Positions 1-9,172 of a stretch of DNA of 64,000 nt are shown here, piece by piece (the stretch's first letter is position 1; the number at the start of each line of letters is the position of its first letter). This DNA is from Limnohabitans parvus II-B4. GTDB taxonomy: Bacteria; Pseudomonadota; Gammaproteobacteria; Burkholderiales; Burkholderiaceae_C. The notes beneath the pieces are model-generated. The model did no database searches and was not told the origin of the DNA. It saw only the letters and a program-made list of their open reading frames with translations. A program made the position numbers and the translations under genes. The stretch covers positions 723,538 through 787,537 of the forward strand of contig NZ_NESN01000002.1 in NCBI RefSeq assembly GCF_003063455.1, written 5' to 3'.

Positions 1-604
1 CTACCGCTTCTTGCGCCGCGTGTGGAACTTTGGCGTCAAGCACGAAGCTACCTTGAAGGCGGGCATTGCGGTGGACCGCAGCCAGCCGGTGGCGTTCAGC
101 AAGGCCGCCAAAGCGCTGCGCCTCGATATCCACACCGTGCTCAAGCAGGCCAACTACGACTACGAGCGCATGCAGTACAACACCGTCGTCTCGGCGGTGA
201 TGAAGATGCTCAACACGCTGGAAGACGCGGCCTTGTCGGCCAGCGCCGAAGACTCGGCCGCCTTGGCTGAAGGCTTCTCCATCTTGCTGCGCGTGCTGTA
301 CCCCGCTTGCCCGCACATTGCCGAGCAACTGTGGACCGAATTGGGCTACGCGGCCTGCTGCGGTGAATTGCTCGATGTGGCTTGGCCTGGTGTGGACGAA
401 TCGGCCTTGCAGCGCGACGAAATTGAACTCATGCTGCAAATCAACGGCAAGCTGCGCGGGTCCATCCTGGTGCCCGCCACTGCCGACAAGGCGCAAATCG
501 AAGCCTCAGCGCTGGCCAGCGAAGCTTTCGTCAAGCAAGCCGAAGGTGCTGCGCCCAAAAAGGTCATTGTGGTGCCTGGCCGCTTGGTCAACATCGTGGT
601 TTGA
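1..604 (+). CDS. leuS: Leucyl-tRNA synthetase, C-terminal part (cut by window edge)
   Basis: This is the last ~200 residues of a class Ia leucyl-tRNA synthetase, which charges tRNA-Leu in the cytoplasm. The visible part covers the helical anticodon-binding domain (with the PACPHIAEQLW stretch typical of LeuS) and the small C-terminal domain, which carries the QINGKLRG motif and ends in VPGRLVNIVV. The frame is open from the first base, so the 5' end lies outside the window. The stop at 602-604 is followed after 7 bp by lptE, the usual leuS-lptE-holA order of Burkholderiales and other proteobacteria, so cotranscription is likely. Confidence 0.96.
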   Translation, partial: YRFLRRVWNFGVKHEATLKAGIAVDRSQPVAFSKAAKALRLDIHTVLKQANYDYERMQYNTVVSAVMKMLNTLEDAALSASAEDSAALAEGFSILLRVLYPACPHIAEQLWTELGYAACCGELLDVAWPGVDESALQRDEIELMLQINGKLRGSILVPATADKAQIEASALASEAFVKQAEGAAPKKVIVVPGRLVNIVV

Positions 605-611
605 CCCCGCC

Positions 612-1196
612 ATGAAACCCACACGCCGATCCTTTTCAACCGCTTTGGGCTTGGCCTTGGTGACCGCTGGGCTGGCCGGCTGCGGGTTTCAACTGCGTCA
701 AACCAACGACTTCGCGTTCAAAACCCTGTACGCCAATTTCTCAACCACATCGCCTTTGGGTGTGGAGTTGCGGCGCAACTTGTTGGGCGCAGGCCGCATT
801 GAGCTGTTGACCGAGCCCAAGCAGATGCTCAAGGCCGATGCGATCCTCGACATCTTGAGTGAAGAGCGCCGACAAGTGGCGGTGGGTGTGAATGCAGCGG
901 GCCAAGTGCGCGAACTGCAATTGCACTTGCGCGTGCAGTTTCGTTTGCGCACGCCCCAGGGTGTGGACCTGATCGAGCCCGTTTCCTTGGCTCAGCAGCG
1001 GGACTTGAGCTTCACCGAAACAGCGGCGCTGTCCAAAGAAATCGAGATGGGCATTCTGTACCGTGACATGCAAACCGACATCGTGCAGCAGATCATGCGC
1101 CGTCTGTCGGCGGTCAAACCCCGCAACTTGCCCGCGCCTGCGCCGGCCACTGTGCCCGAGGTAACGCCGGCCCCCGGGTCGGCGGCCAAGCCCTGA
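612..1196 (+). CDS. lptE: LPS-assembly lipoprotein LptE
   Basis: A 194-residue outer-membrane lipoprotein that plugs the LptD barrel and helps insert lipopolysaccharide. The N-terminus has two Arg, a hydrophobic segment and a lipobox L-A-G-C with the lipidated Cys at residue 24, followed by GFQLR, the typical LptE start of the mature protein. The C-terminus ends in a Pro/Ala-rich tail. The ATG at 612 is chosen because it gives the signal peptide; the frame is open further upstream, but only inside leuS. It sits between leuS and holA, the conserved context of this gene. Confidence 0.93.
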   Translation: MKPTRRSFSTALGLALVTAGLAGCGFQLRQTNDFAFKTLYANFSTTSPLGVELRRNLLGAGRIELLTEPKQMLKADAILDILSEERRQVAVGVNAAGQVRELQLHLRVQFRLRTPQGVDLIEPVSLAQQRDLSFTETAALSKEIEMGILYRDMQTDIVQQIMRRLSAVKPRNLPAPAPATVPEVTPAPGSAAKP

Positions 1197-1218
1197 TGGC
1201 CATGTCCTGAACGCACGC

Positions 1219-2271
1219 ATGCAACTGGCCCTTCCTCAGCTGTCAGCGCACCTGCAAAAAGGGCTGCGCAGCCTGTATGTTTTGCATGGCGACGAGCCCT
1301 TGCTCATTCAGGAGGCCGCCGATGCGATCCGCGCCGCTGCGCGTGCCCAGGGCTACACCGAGCGCAGCGTACACACCGTGTCGGGCGCGCATTTCGACTG
1401 GAGCGAAGTGCTGGCCGCAGGGGGCTCGCTCAGCCTGTTTGCTGACAAGCAAATCGTGGAAGTGCGGGTGCCGTCCGGCAAACCTGGCAAAGAAGGCAGC
1501 ACCGCCATCCAGCAATTAGCGGCATCCGCGCAGGGCAATGACACGACCCTCACTTTGTTTTTGTTGCCGCGTCTCGATGCCGCCACCCGCAAAGGGGCTT
1601 GGTTTGGCGCGTTGGAAAACTCGGGTGTGTCGATCCAGATCGATCCGGTCGAGCGCAACGCCTTGCCGCAGTGGATCGCGCAGCGCCTGCAGCAGCAAGG
1701 CCAGCGTGTGGTGGCGGGCGAAGAAGGCCAACGCACGCTGCAGTTGTTTGCCGATCGCGTAGAGGGCAACTTGCTGGCTGCCCATCAAGAGATTCAAAAG
1801 CTCGGTTTGCTCCACCCGCCCGGAGAACTCAGCCAGGAGCAGGTCGAGACCGCCGTGGTCAATGTGGCCCGTTACGACGTCTTCAAGCTGTCGGAAGCCG
1901 TGCTCTCGGGCCAGGTGGCCCGCGTGCAGCGCATGCTCGATGGCCTGCAGGCCGAAGGCGAGGCCGCCGTGCTGGTGCACTACACGCTGGCCGAAGACAT
2001 CCGCGCCCTCAAACGCGTGAAAGACGCCATCGCCGCAGGCAAACCCATGCCCATGGCCTTGCGAGAGCAGCGTGTCTGGGGCCCGCGCGAGCGTTTGTTC
2101 GAGCGCGTGCTGCCCCGCATGACCGAAGCCCGCCTGAACGGCCTGCTGCAAGCAGCGCATCAGGTGGACGGCATCGTCAAGGGCCTCGAAGTGCCCGAAT
2201 GGCCCACCGACGGCTGGCAGGCCCTGCAACGCCTGGCCGTGCGCTTTTCGCGCTTTTGCATCGTTCGTTGA
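1219..2271 (+). CDS. holA: DNA polymerase III delta subunit
   Basis: A 350-residue delta subunit of the DNA polymerase III clamp loader, which opens the beta clamp. The sequence begins MQLALPQLSAHLQKGLRSLY and continues with VLHGDEPLLIQEAADAIR, the HolA N-terminal AAA-like domain without a functional Walker A. The C-terminal helical region includes the SEAVLSGQ stretch. Length matches the family. It follows lptE by 22 bp and is probably the last gene of the leuS-lptE-holA unit, because a REP-like hairpin element follows its stop. Confidence 0.93.
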   Translation: MQLALPQLSAHLQKGLRSLYVLHGDEPLLIQEAADAIRAAARAQGYTERSVHTVSGAHFDWSEVLAAGGSLSLFADKQIVEVRVPSGKPGKEGSTAIQQLAASAQGNDTTLTLFLLPRLDAATRKGAWFGALENSGVSIQIDPVERNALPQWIAQRLQQQGQRVVAGEEGQRTLQLFADRVEGNLLAAHQEIQKLGLLHPPGELSQEQVETAVVNVARYDVFKLSEAVLSGQVARVQRMLDGLQAEGEAAVLVHYTLAEDIRALKRVKDAIAAGKPMPMALREQRVWGPRERLFERVLPRMTEARLNGLLQAAHQVDGIVKGLEVPEWPTDGWQALQRLAVRFSRFCIVR

Positions 2272-2282
2272 TTCGGCTGGCT

Positions 2283-2357
2283 GCCCATGTCATACCCGGC
2301 TTGACCGGGTATCCATGACAGCCGAAGGCATGGACCCCCGATCGAGTCGGGGGTGAC
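2283..2357. repeat. REP-like palindromic element, copy 1
   Basis: Two hairpins stand in the gap between holA and proA. The first is ATACCCGGcttgaCCGGGTAT followed by CCATGACA; the second is ACCCCCGATcgagTCGGGGGT followed by GACA. The same architecture recurs near 7084, 13588 and 23270. As the element lies directly after holA it may protect the 3' end of that mRNA or terminate it. This copy has no tandem tail, unlike the other three. Confidence 0.75.
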
Positions 2358-2390
2358 AAAAACTTTGTCCGCATCTGCGAAAATGGCCGA

Positions 2391-3671
2391 ATGACTGAAT
2401 TGAACACCGCCGAACACGTCCATACGCTGGGCCAGCAGGCCAAAAAAGCCTCGGCCTTGATGGCCAAGGCATCGGCTGCCACCAAAAACAAGGCCTTGCG
2501 CCATCTGGCAGCCTTGCTGCGCGACAACACCGACGCTTTGCAGCTGGACAACGCGAAAGACCTGGAACGTGCCCGCGCTGCCGGGCTGGCCGAGCCCATG
2601 GTGGACCGCCTGAAACTCACGCCCAAAGTGCTGGAAACTTGTGCTCTAGGCTGCGAGCAGTTGGCGGCCATGCCCGATGTGATCGGCGAGATCATCGGCA
2701 TGAAACAGGTGCCCAGCGGCATTCGAGTGGGCCAGATGCGGGTGCCGATTGGCGTGTTCGGCATGATTTTCGAGAGCCGTCCCAACGTGACCATCGAGGC
2801 AGCCAGCCTGTCCATCAAGAGCGGCAACGCCTGCATCTTGCGTGGTGGCTCCGAAGCCATCGAGTCGAACAAAGCCTTGGCCAAATTGGTGCAGCAAGCC
2901 CTGACCGACAGCGGCCTGCCTGTGGATGCGGTACAGCTGGTGCAAACCACCGACCGCGCCGCTGTGGGCCAACTGATCACCATGCCGCAGTTTGTGGACG
3001 TGGTCATCCCGCGTGGCGGCAAGGGCCTGATCGAGCGCATCAGCGCCGAAGCCAAAGTGCCCGTCATCAAGCACCTGGACGGCAATTGCCACACCTATGT
3101 GGACGACCCGTGTGACATCGACATGGCCGTGAAAGTGGCCGATAACGCCAAAACCAACAAATACAGCCCCTGCAACGCCAGCGAGGGCTTGCTGGTGGCG
3201 CGAGGCGTGGCTGCCGAGTTTTTGCCCCGAATTGGTGCTATTTATGCCGCCAAAGGCGTCGAAATGCGCTGCTGCCCCAAGGCCAAGACCATCCTGAGCC
3301 AAGTCGTCGGTGCCCAGCTGAAAGACGCCACCGAGCAAGATTGGTTCGAGGAATACCTCGCACCCATCATCAGCATCAAAGTGGTCGAAGGGGTGGATGA
3401 GGCGATAGCCCACATCAACCACTACAGCAGCCACCACACCGACGCCATCCTGACCCGAGACCACATGCACGCTCAGCGCTTTTTGCGCGAGGTGGACTCG
3501 GCCAGTGTCATGGTCAACGCCAGCACCCGCTTTGCGGATGGCTTCGAGTATGGTTTGGGGGCTGAAATCGGCATTTCGACCGACAAATTTCATGCCCGTG
3601 GCCCGGTGGGCATTGAAGGGCTCACATCACTCAAATATGTGGTCTTGGGCGAAGGCGAAGTCCGCACTTGA
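2391..3671 (+). CDS. proA: Gamma-glutamyl phosphate reductase
   Basis: A 426-residue NADPH-dependent glutamate-5-semialdehyde dehydrogenase, second step of proline synthesis from glutamate. It shows the aldehyde-dehydrogenase fold with the [11 protein letters not shown] block, the [13 protein letters not shown] cofactor region and the catalytic Cys261 in [10 protein letters not shown]. The length is typical for ProA. The start has a convincing family N-terminus (aligned through [14 protein letters not shown]). It has its own upstream region after the REP element, so it is probably transcribed separately from holA. Confidence 0.96.
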   Translation: MTELNTAEHVHTLGQQAKKASALMAKASAATKNKALRHLAALLRDNTDALQLDNAKDLERARAAGLAEPMVDRLKLTPKVLETCALGCEQLAAMPDVIGEIIGMKQVPSGIRVGQMRVPIGVFGMIFESRPNVTIEAASLSIKSGNACILRGGSEAIESNKALAKLVQQALTDSGLPVDAVQLVQTTDRAAVGQLITMPQFVDVVIPRGGKGLIERISAEAKVPVIKHLDGNCHTYVDDPCDIDMAVKVADNAKTNKYSPCNASEGLLVARGVAAEFLPRIGAIYAAKGVEMRCCPKAKTILSQVVGAQLKDATEQDWFEEYLAPIISIKVVEGVDEAIAHINHYSSHHTDAILTRDHMHAQRFLREVDSASVMVNASTRFADGFEYGLGAEIGISTDKFHARGPVGIEGLTSLKYVVLGEGEVRT

Positions 3672-3796
3672 TCTGTTTGTCTTGGGTGGTCGGGCTCACA
3701 TGCCCTTGACTGCTGTCCGGTCAGTGCTTGCAAACGCGCCGACCGGCCCCATATGATTTCCTTGTTTTCGTCTCTTCAGCCCCATAAAGGTCGCCC

Positions 3797-5092
3797 ATGG
3801 TTCCCCATCTTGTCACTGCCCTGAACGGCCCTATCAATGAGCTGGAGCAGCGCATCCTCGACTCCATGCCCGCGATCGAACGCTGGTTCCGCTTGGAGTG
3901 GATGGAGCACACCCCGCCTTTCTACACCTCGGTCGACATCCGCAATGCCGGCTTCAAACTGGCTCCGGTGGACACCAACCTTTACCCAGGCGGTTGGAAC
4001 AACCTGACGCAAGAAATGTTGCCTTTGGCCGTTCAAGCGGCCCAAGCGGCCGTCGAGAAGATCTGCCCTGAGGCCAAAAACCTGCTGATCATTCCGGAAA
4101 ACCACACCCGCAACACCTTCTACCTGACGAACGTGCTGCAGTTGCAGCGCATCTTCCACATGGCGGGCCTGAATGTCCGCATCGGGTCGATCAACCCCGA
4201 AATCAAGGAAACGACGACCATTGAGCTGCCCAACGGCGAAAGCGTCACCCTAGAACCCGTGGTGCGCAGCAAGCACCGCCTGGGCCTGAAAGACTTTGAC
4301 CCCTGCACCATCTTGCTCAACAACGACTTGTCGGCAGGAGCCCCGGGCATCCTGGAAGACCTGCACGAGCAATACCTGCTGCCCCCCCTGCACGCAGGCT
4401 GGAGCGTGCGCCGCAAAACCAAGCACTTCCAGAGCTACGAAGAAGTGGCCAAGCGTTTTGGCAAGCTGCTGGGCATTGACCCTTGGCTGATCAACCCGAT
4501 GTTCAGCCAGTGCGGCGACGTCAACTTTGCCGAAGGCACGGGCATGGACTGCCTGCGCAGCAATGTGGACGCGCTGCTGACCAAGATCAAGCGCAAGTAC
4601 AAGGAATACGGCATCAATGAAAAGCCGTTTGTGGTGGTCAAGGCCGACAACGGCACCTACGGCATGGGCATCATGACCGTGCGTGACGTGTCCGATCTGG
4701 ACGCATTGAACCGCAAGACCCGCAACAAGATGAACGTCATCAAAGACGGCCAGACCGTCAACGACGTCATCATCCAAGAAGGCGTGCTGACCAACGAGCG
4801 CATCAACGACGCCGTGGCCGAGCCGGTGGTGTACATGATGGACCGCTACGTGGTGGGTGGGTTTTACCGGGTGCATGCCGAGCGCGGCGTGGACGAAAAC
4901 CTGAACGCTCCGGGCGCCAGCTTTGTGCCCTTGGCCTTTGCCGACACACCGCACCTGCCTCAGCCGGGCGTCAAACCCGGTGCCAGCGTGCCCAACCGCT
5001 TTTACATGTACGGCGTGATTGGCCGTTTGGCCATGCTGGCGGCCAGTTACGAGTTGGAAGCCACCGACCCTGAGGCTGAGGTTTACGACTAA
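3797..5092 (+). CDS. gshA: Glutamate-cysteine ligase, proteobacterial 'ferrooxidans' type
   Basis: A 431-residue enzyme of the glutamate-cysteine ligase family common in betaproteobacteria and Acidithiobacillus, distinct from the E. coli GshA. It makes gamma-glutamylcysteine for glutathione. Recognisable parts are DTNLYPGGWNNLTQEM near residue 60, IIPENHTRNTFYL, and the ATP-grasp-like KADNGTYGMGIM segment. The ATG at 3797 is preceded by an AAAGG ribosome site. The gene stands alone; gshB is not in the window. About 110 bp then separate it from kup on the same strand. Confidence 0.93.
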   Translation: MVPHLVTALNGPINELEQRILDSMPAIERWFRLEWMEHTPPFYTSVDIRNAGFKLAPVDTNLYPGGWNNLTQEMLPLAVQAAQAAVEKICPEAKNLLIIPENHTRNTFYLTNVLQLQRIFHMAGLNVRIGSINPEIKETTTIELPNGESVTLEPVVRSKHRLGLKDFDPCTILLNNDLSAGAPGILEDLHEQYLLPPLHAGWSVRRKTKHFQSYEEVAKRFGKLLGIDPWLINPMFSQCGDVNFAEGTGMDCLRSNVDALLTKIKRKYKEYGINEKPFVVVKADNGTYGMGIMTVRDVSDLDALNRKTRNKMNVIKDGQTVNDVIIQEGVLTNERINDAVAEPVVYMMDRYVVGGFYRVHAERGVDENLNAPGASFVPLAFADTPHLPQPGVKPGASVPNRFYMYGVIGRLAMLAASYELEATDPEAEVYD

Positions 5093-5204
5093 AGTTGTTG
5101 CACTGCAACAAAATCCCCAAAGAGACGGTGACACGCGGCGGGAATCGGGCGCAAAATAGCCCACTTGTTTTACATCAGGCTTGACCCGCGTCAGGTCATC
5201 GCCC

Positions 5205-7073
5205 GTGTCCTCTACCCGTTCTTCACTCGTCGCACTGACTTTGGGCGCCATTGGCGTGGTTTACGGCGACATCGGCACCAGTGTGCTGTATGCGATGAAA
5301 GAGGTCTTTGGCTCCGGCCACGTACCGTTCACGCCCGACAACGTCTACGGCATCCTGTCGATCTTTTTCTGGACCTTGACCACCATCGTGTCGGTCAAAT
5401 ACGTGGTGTTGGTGCTGCGTGCTGACAACCATGGCGAGGGCGGGCTGGTGGCCATGTTGGCGCTGGCTTCGCAATCTGTCAAAGACCGGCCCCAGTTGCG
5501 CAAAGTGCTGCTGGTGGTGGGCATCTTCGGCACCTGCCTGTTTTATGGCGACGGGGTCATCACCCCGGCCATTTCCGTGCTCTCGGCGGTTGAGGGCCTG
5601 GAAGTCATTTCTCCCACATTCAAAAAATCGGTGATTCCGCTCACCTTGGTGATCTTGTTCCTGTTGTTTTGGGTGCAAAAACGCGGCACGGCGGGCATCG
5701 GTAAGTTTTTTGGCCCCATCACCTTGGTGTGGTTTGCCACCATCGCGGTGTTGGGTGTCTCGCACATTGTTCAACGCCCTGAAATCCTGTTGGCCATCAG
5801 TCCGCACTATGCCCTGGGCTTCATGTGGAACGAACCAGGTACCACCTTCATCATTTTGGGTGCTGTGGTCTTGTGTGTGACCGGTGGTGAAGCCTTGTAC
5901 GCTGACATGGGTCACTTTGGCAAAAAGCCGATCCGTCTGGCTTGGTTCAGTGTGGTCATGCCTTGCTTGACCCTGAACTATTTTGGCCAAGGCGCCTTGT
6001 TGCTGGCCGAGCCCTCGGCCGTGAAAAACCCGTTTTACATGATGGCCCCCGACTGGGCCTTGGTGCCCTTGGTCGGCTTGGCCACCATGGCCACCGTCAT
6101 TGCGTCGCAGGCGCTGATCTCCGGGGCTTTCAGCGTGACCAAACAAGTCATTCAGCTGGGCTATTTGCCACGCTTGCAGGTGCAACACACCAGCGAAACC
6201 GACACCGGCCAAATCTACATGCCCTTTGTGAACTGGGGCCTGTTTGTGGCCATCGTGTTGGCCGTGGTCATGTTCAAGTCGTCCAGCAACTTGGCAGCCG
6301 CCTACGGCATTGCCGTGTGCACCGACATGTTGATCACCACTGTGCTCACCTTCTTCGTCATCCGCTACGCCTGGAAGCTACCGCTGGCGCTGTGCATCGG
6401 TGCGACAGGCTTCTTCTTTGTGGTTGATCTGGCCTTCTGGGCATCGAACCTGCTCAAACTGTTTGACGGGGGTTGGTTCCCCCTGTTCATTGGCGCGGCT
6501 GTGTTCACGCTCATGTTGACTTGGCACGATGGCCGCCGCTTGCTCAATGACTCTTTGCGCTCGGATGCGCTGAAGCTGAGCGATTTTCTGGAAGCTGTTT
6601 TTGTGGCGCCCCCGACGAGGGTGGAAGGCACTGCGGTGTTCCTGACCGCCGAGACAGGCGCTGTGCCCAACGCTTTGCTGCACAACCTCAAGCACAACAA
6701 GATCCTGCACGAGCGCAATTTGTTTGTCACCGTGCGCAGCCACGAAGTGCCCCGCGTCGACGCAGACCAGCGCCTGGACGTGACACCGTTGGGCAATGAC
6801 TGCTGGCAAGTCATCGTCAACTACGGCTTCAAGGACAACCCCGATCTGCCCTCTGCTTTGGCCACCATCGAAGGTGAAGGCTACAAGCTGGACCCGATGA
6901 TGACCAGCTACTTCCTGTCACGCGACATCGTGATCCCGACCATTGGCGGCGGCATGGCCACCTGGCGCGAAAAACTCTTTGCCCAGATGCACCACAACGC
7001 CAGCGCAGCGGCCGAGTTTTTGAACTTGCCTACCAACGCGGTGGTGGAGCTGGGTTCGAAGATCGAAATCTGA
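5205..7073 (+). CDS. kup: KUP-family potassium transporter
   Basis: An inner-membrane K+/H+ symporter of about 622 residues. The N-terminus contains [17 protein letters not shown], the KUP signature, followed by about twelve hydrophobic segments and a cytoplasmic C-terminal domain ending [10 protein letters not shown]. Internal landmarks are [13 protein letters not shown] and [12 protein letters not shown] prefer the GTG at 5205, which gives [14 protein letters not shown]; a TTG at 5181 would add eight residues. It converges on psd with a REP-like element between them. Confidence 0.94.
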   Translation: MSSTRSSLVALTLGAIGVVYGDIGTSVLYAMKEVFGSGHVPFTPDNVYGILSIFFWTLTTIVSVKYVVLVLRADNHGEGGLVAMLALASQSVKDRPQLRKVLLVVGIFGTCLFYGDGVITPAISVLSAVEGLEVISPTFKKSVIPLTLVILFLLFWVQKRGTAGIGKFFGPITLVWFATIAVLGVSHIVQRPEILLAISPHYALGFMWNEPGTTFIILGAVVLCVTGGEALYADMGHFGKKPIRLAWFSVVMPCLTLNYFGQGALLLAEPSAVKNPFYMMAPDWALVPLVGLATMATVIASQALISGAFSVTKQVIQLGYLPRLQVQHTSETDTGQIYMPFVNWGLFVAIVLAVVMFKSSSNLAAAYGIAVCTDMLITTVLTFFVIRYAWKLPLALCIGATGFFFVVDLAFWASNLLKLFDGGWFPLFIGAAVFTLMLTWHDGRRLLNDSLRSDALKLSDFLEAVFVAPPTRVEGTAVFLTAETGAVPNALLHNLKHNKILHERNLFVTVRSHEVPRVDADQRLDVTPLGNDCWQVIVNYGFKDNPDLPSALATIEGEGYKLDPMMTSYFLSRDIVIPTIGGGMATWREKLFAQMHHNASAAAEFLNLPTNAVVELGSKIEI

Positions 7074-7081
7074 CCCTCCAA

Positions 7082-7200
7082 TGTCACACCCGGCTTGACC
7101 GGGTGTCCATGACATCTGAAGTCTGGATACCCGCATTCGCGGGTATGACAGACGCAGCGGGTATGACAGACGCAGTGGGTATGACAGACGCAGTGGCTCC
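7082..7200. repeat. REP-like element, copy 2, with an 18-bp tandem tail
   Basis: Between the convergent kup and psd genes lies a hairpin CACCCGGcttgaCCGGGTG followed by TCCATGACA, then a second hairpin ATACCCGCattCGCGGGTAT. The end of the second hairpin is iterated as GGGTATGACAGACGCAGC, 18 bp, three times at 7141-7194 with one base change. The position suits a bidirectional barrier between converging transcripts. It belongs to the same family as 2283, 13588 and 23270. Confidence 0.75.
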
Positions 7201-7238
7201 GTCAACCATTCGCGAGCAGGGGCTCGCTCCCATAAGAA

Positions 7239-8117
7239 TCAATCGGGGTCAGATCCCGATGAATTCAACGCACCCATCGCCTCGCCCATCACGATCGGCC
7301 GGGTGGGCGTCCAGTCGGCGTTGAACTGCATAACCCCTTTGGGGAACAGCATCACCACAGTCGAGCCGAGCAAAAAGCGGCCCATCTCTTCGCCTTGCGC
7401 CAACGTGATGTTGCCCATTTCGTAGGCCCATTCGCGCACCGTGCCCGGGCGCGGCGGGTTAACCACCCCATGCCACACGGTGGCCATGCTGCCCACGATC
7501 GTGGCGCCCACCAGCACCATCACAAACGGGCCGTGCTCGCCTTCAAACACACACACCACGCGCTCGTTGCGCGCAAACAGGCCTGGCACGCCGCGTGCCG
7601 CGGTCGGGTTCACTGAGAACAGATCGCCCGGCACGTAAATCATTCGGGTCAAGCGGCCCGCGCAAGGCATGTGGATGCGGTGGTAATCGCGTGGGCTGAG
7701 GTAGAGCGTGGCAAATTCGCCGTCCTGAAACTGGGCGGCCAGCGCCGCATCGCCGCCCACCAGCGCCTGCGTGCTGTAGCTGTGGCCTTTGGCCTGGAAC
7801 ACCTGGTCGCCCACGATGGGGCCGCACTGGCTGATCGCGCCGTCCACGGGGCTGACACAATCAGCCGCAGCCAGCGGGCGGGCGCTGGGTTTCAGCGGGC
7901 GTGTAAAAAATTCATTGAAGCTCTTGTAGCTGGCCGTATCCGGATTGGCCGCTTCGGCCATGTTCACGTTGTAGCGCCGCACAAAGCGGTCGATGATGCC
8001 GGTGGTCACGCCCCCCCATTGGCTGCCCGCCACCCAGCCCGCAAAGACGGTCAAGGCTTGTTTGGGAATCAGGTATTGCGGCAAGACCGCCAAGCGGTCA
8101 GAAAAGGAAGGGGACAT
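7239..8117 (-). CDS. psd: Phosphatidylserine decarboxylase
   Basis: A membrane-associated pyruvoyl enzyme that makes phosphatidylethanolamine. The hallmark LGST self-cleavage motif is present near the C-terminus in RFLLGSTVVMLFP, with the Ser at residue 252 of the 292-residue form, so the alpha chain would be about 40 residues. SPVDG and DYHRIHMP are also conserved. The ATG at 8117 gives MSPSFSDRLAVLPQYL, which starts like homologues; an ATG at 8141 adds eight residues. It is divergent from the ABC exporter genes, and a short hairpin (CCCGAT ttt ATCGGG) lies upstream at 8150-8164. Confidence 0.94.
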   Translation of the reverse strand: MSPSFSDRLAVLPQYLIPKQALTVFAGWVAGSQWGGVTTGIIDRFVRRYNVNMAEAANPDTASYKSFNEFFTRPLKPSARPLAAADCVSPVDGAISQCGPIVGDQVFQAKGHSYSTQALVGGDAALAAQFQDGEFATLYLSPRDYHRIHMPCAGRLTRMIYVPGDLFSVNPTAARGVPGLFARNERVVCVFEGEHGPFVMVLVGATIVGSMATVWHGVVNPPRPGTVREWAYEMGNITLAQGEEMGRFLLGSTVVMLFPKGVMQFNADWTPTRPIVMGEAMGALNSSGSDPD

Positions 8118-8240
8118 GAGGGGGCCGCCAAAGCGGTTCAAGACAATGCCCCGATTTTATCGGGCGCTGGCCGCGGGTTTCCCCTGTGAGAGGCAGCCTC
8201 GGCAGCCGAATGCTTGCGCCACAGCAGGCACAATCTGGCG

Positions 8241-9170
8241 ATGAACACCCCTTTACTTTCGGTCGATCACTTGGTCAAACGCTACGGCGACGCCACGGTG
8301 GTCAACGACCTGTCTTTCCACATCGAGCCCGGCGAATGCCTGGGCGTGATTGGCCCCAACGGTGCCGGCAAAACCACCACGCTGCGCATGTGCCTGGGCC
8401 TCTCGCAGCCAGACGGCGGCGACATCGTGTACTTTGACGACCAGCAAATGCCGCGAGACGCACTGGCCATCAAGGCCCGGCTGGGCGTGGTCGCGCAAAT
8501 GGACACGCTGGACCCGGACTTCACCGCCGAAGAAAACCTGCTGGTGTTTGGCCGTTACTTCGGCCTGCCCGACACCACCATCCGTGAGCGTATTCCCAAA
8601 CTGCTGGAGTTTGCCGCGCTCACCCACAAGGCCAAAGCCAAGCCGGGTGAGCTGTCGGGCGGCATGAAGCGCCGCCTGAGCTTGGCGCGCGCCCTCATCA
8701 ACCACCCCCAACTGCTCATGCTGGACGAGCCCACCACAGGCCTGGACCCGCAAGCGCGGCACCTCATGTGGGAGCGCCTGCAAGTGCTGCTGCAAGAAGG
8801 CAAATCCATCTTGCTCACCACTCACTTCATGGACGAGGCCGAGCGTTTGTGCAGTCGTCTTTTGGTCTTGGACCAAGGCCGCAAGATCGCCGAAGGCAAA
8901 CCCCGCGATTTGATTGCCCAGCACCTGGAGCCCGAAGTGGTCGAGGTGTTTGGACAAGGCGCGGTGGCACTGGCGCAAGAAGCCGGTTTGAAAGCGCTGG
9001 CAGGCCGGGTCGAGGTCAGCGGTGAAACGGTTTTCTTCTACACCCACGACAGCCGTTCGCTGCTGGCGGCTCTGCAGGCCTGGCCTTCGCTGCGCACCCT
9101 GCACCGACCTTCCAACCTGGAAGACCTGTTTTTGAAATTGACCGGACGCCAGATCCGAGAGGAAGGCTGA
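8241..9170 (+). CDS. ABC transporter ATP-binding protein, NodI/DRA family
   Basis: A 309-residue ATPase of an ABC-2 exporter. Walker A is GPNGAGKTT (residues 38-46), the signature is LSGGMKRRLSLARAL and Walker B is LLMLDEPTTGLDP (158-170). The C-terminal extension after the ATPase core is typical of drug-resistance-type (DRA) subunits. With the permease that follows after 2 bp it resembles rhizobial NodI and NodJ. Here no nod genes are present, so the substrate is unknown; it may be a lipid-linked or sugar-like compound. The ATG at 8241 is preferred over 8214 because it gives the compact family N-terminus. Confidence 0.9.
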   Translation: MNTPLLSVDHLVKRYGDATVVNDLSFHIEPGECLGVIGPNGAGKTTTLRMCLGLSQPDGGDIVYFDDQQMPRDALAIKARLGVVAQMDTLDPDFTAEENLLVFGRYFGLPDTTIRERIPKLLEFAALTHKAKAKPGELSGGMKRRLSLARALINHPQLLMLDEPTTGLDPQARHLMWERLQVLLQEGKSILLTTHFMDEAERLCSRLLVLDQGRKIAEGKPRDLIAQHLEPEVVEVFGQGAVALAQEAGLKALAGRVEVSGETVFFYTHDSRSLLAALQAWPSLRTLHRPSNLEDLFLKLTGRQIREEG

Positions 9171-9172
9171 TC

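Noticed and set aside
8150..8164. Hairpin CCCGAT ttt ATCGGG between psd and the exporter as a terminator
   Set aside because: It lies between two divergent starts, has no T-run, and is more likely incidental or regulatory.
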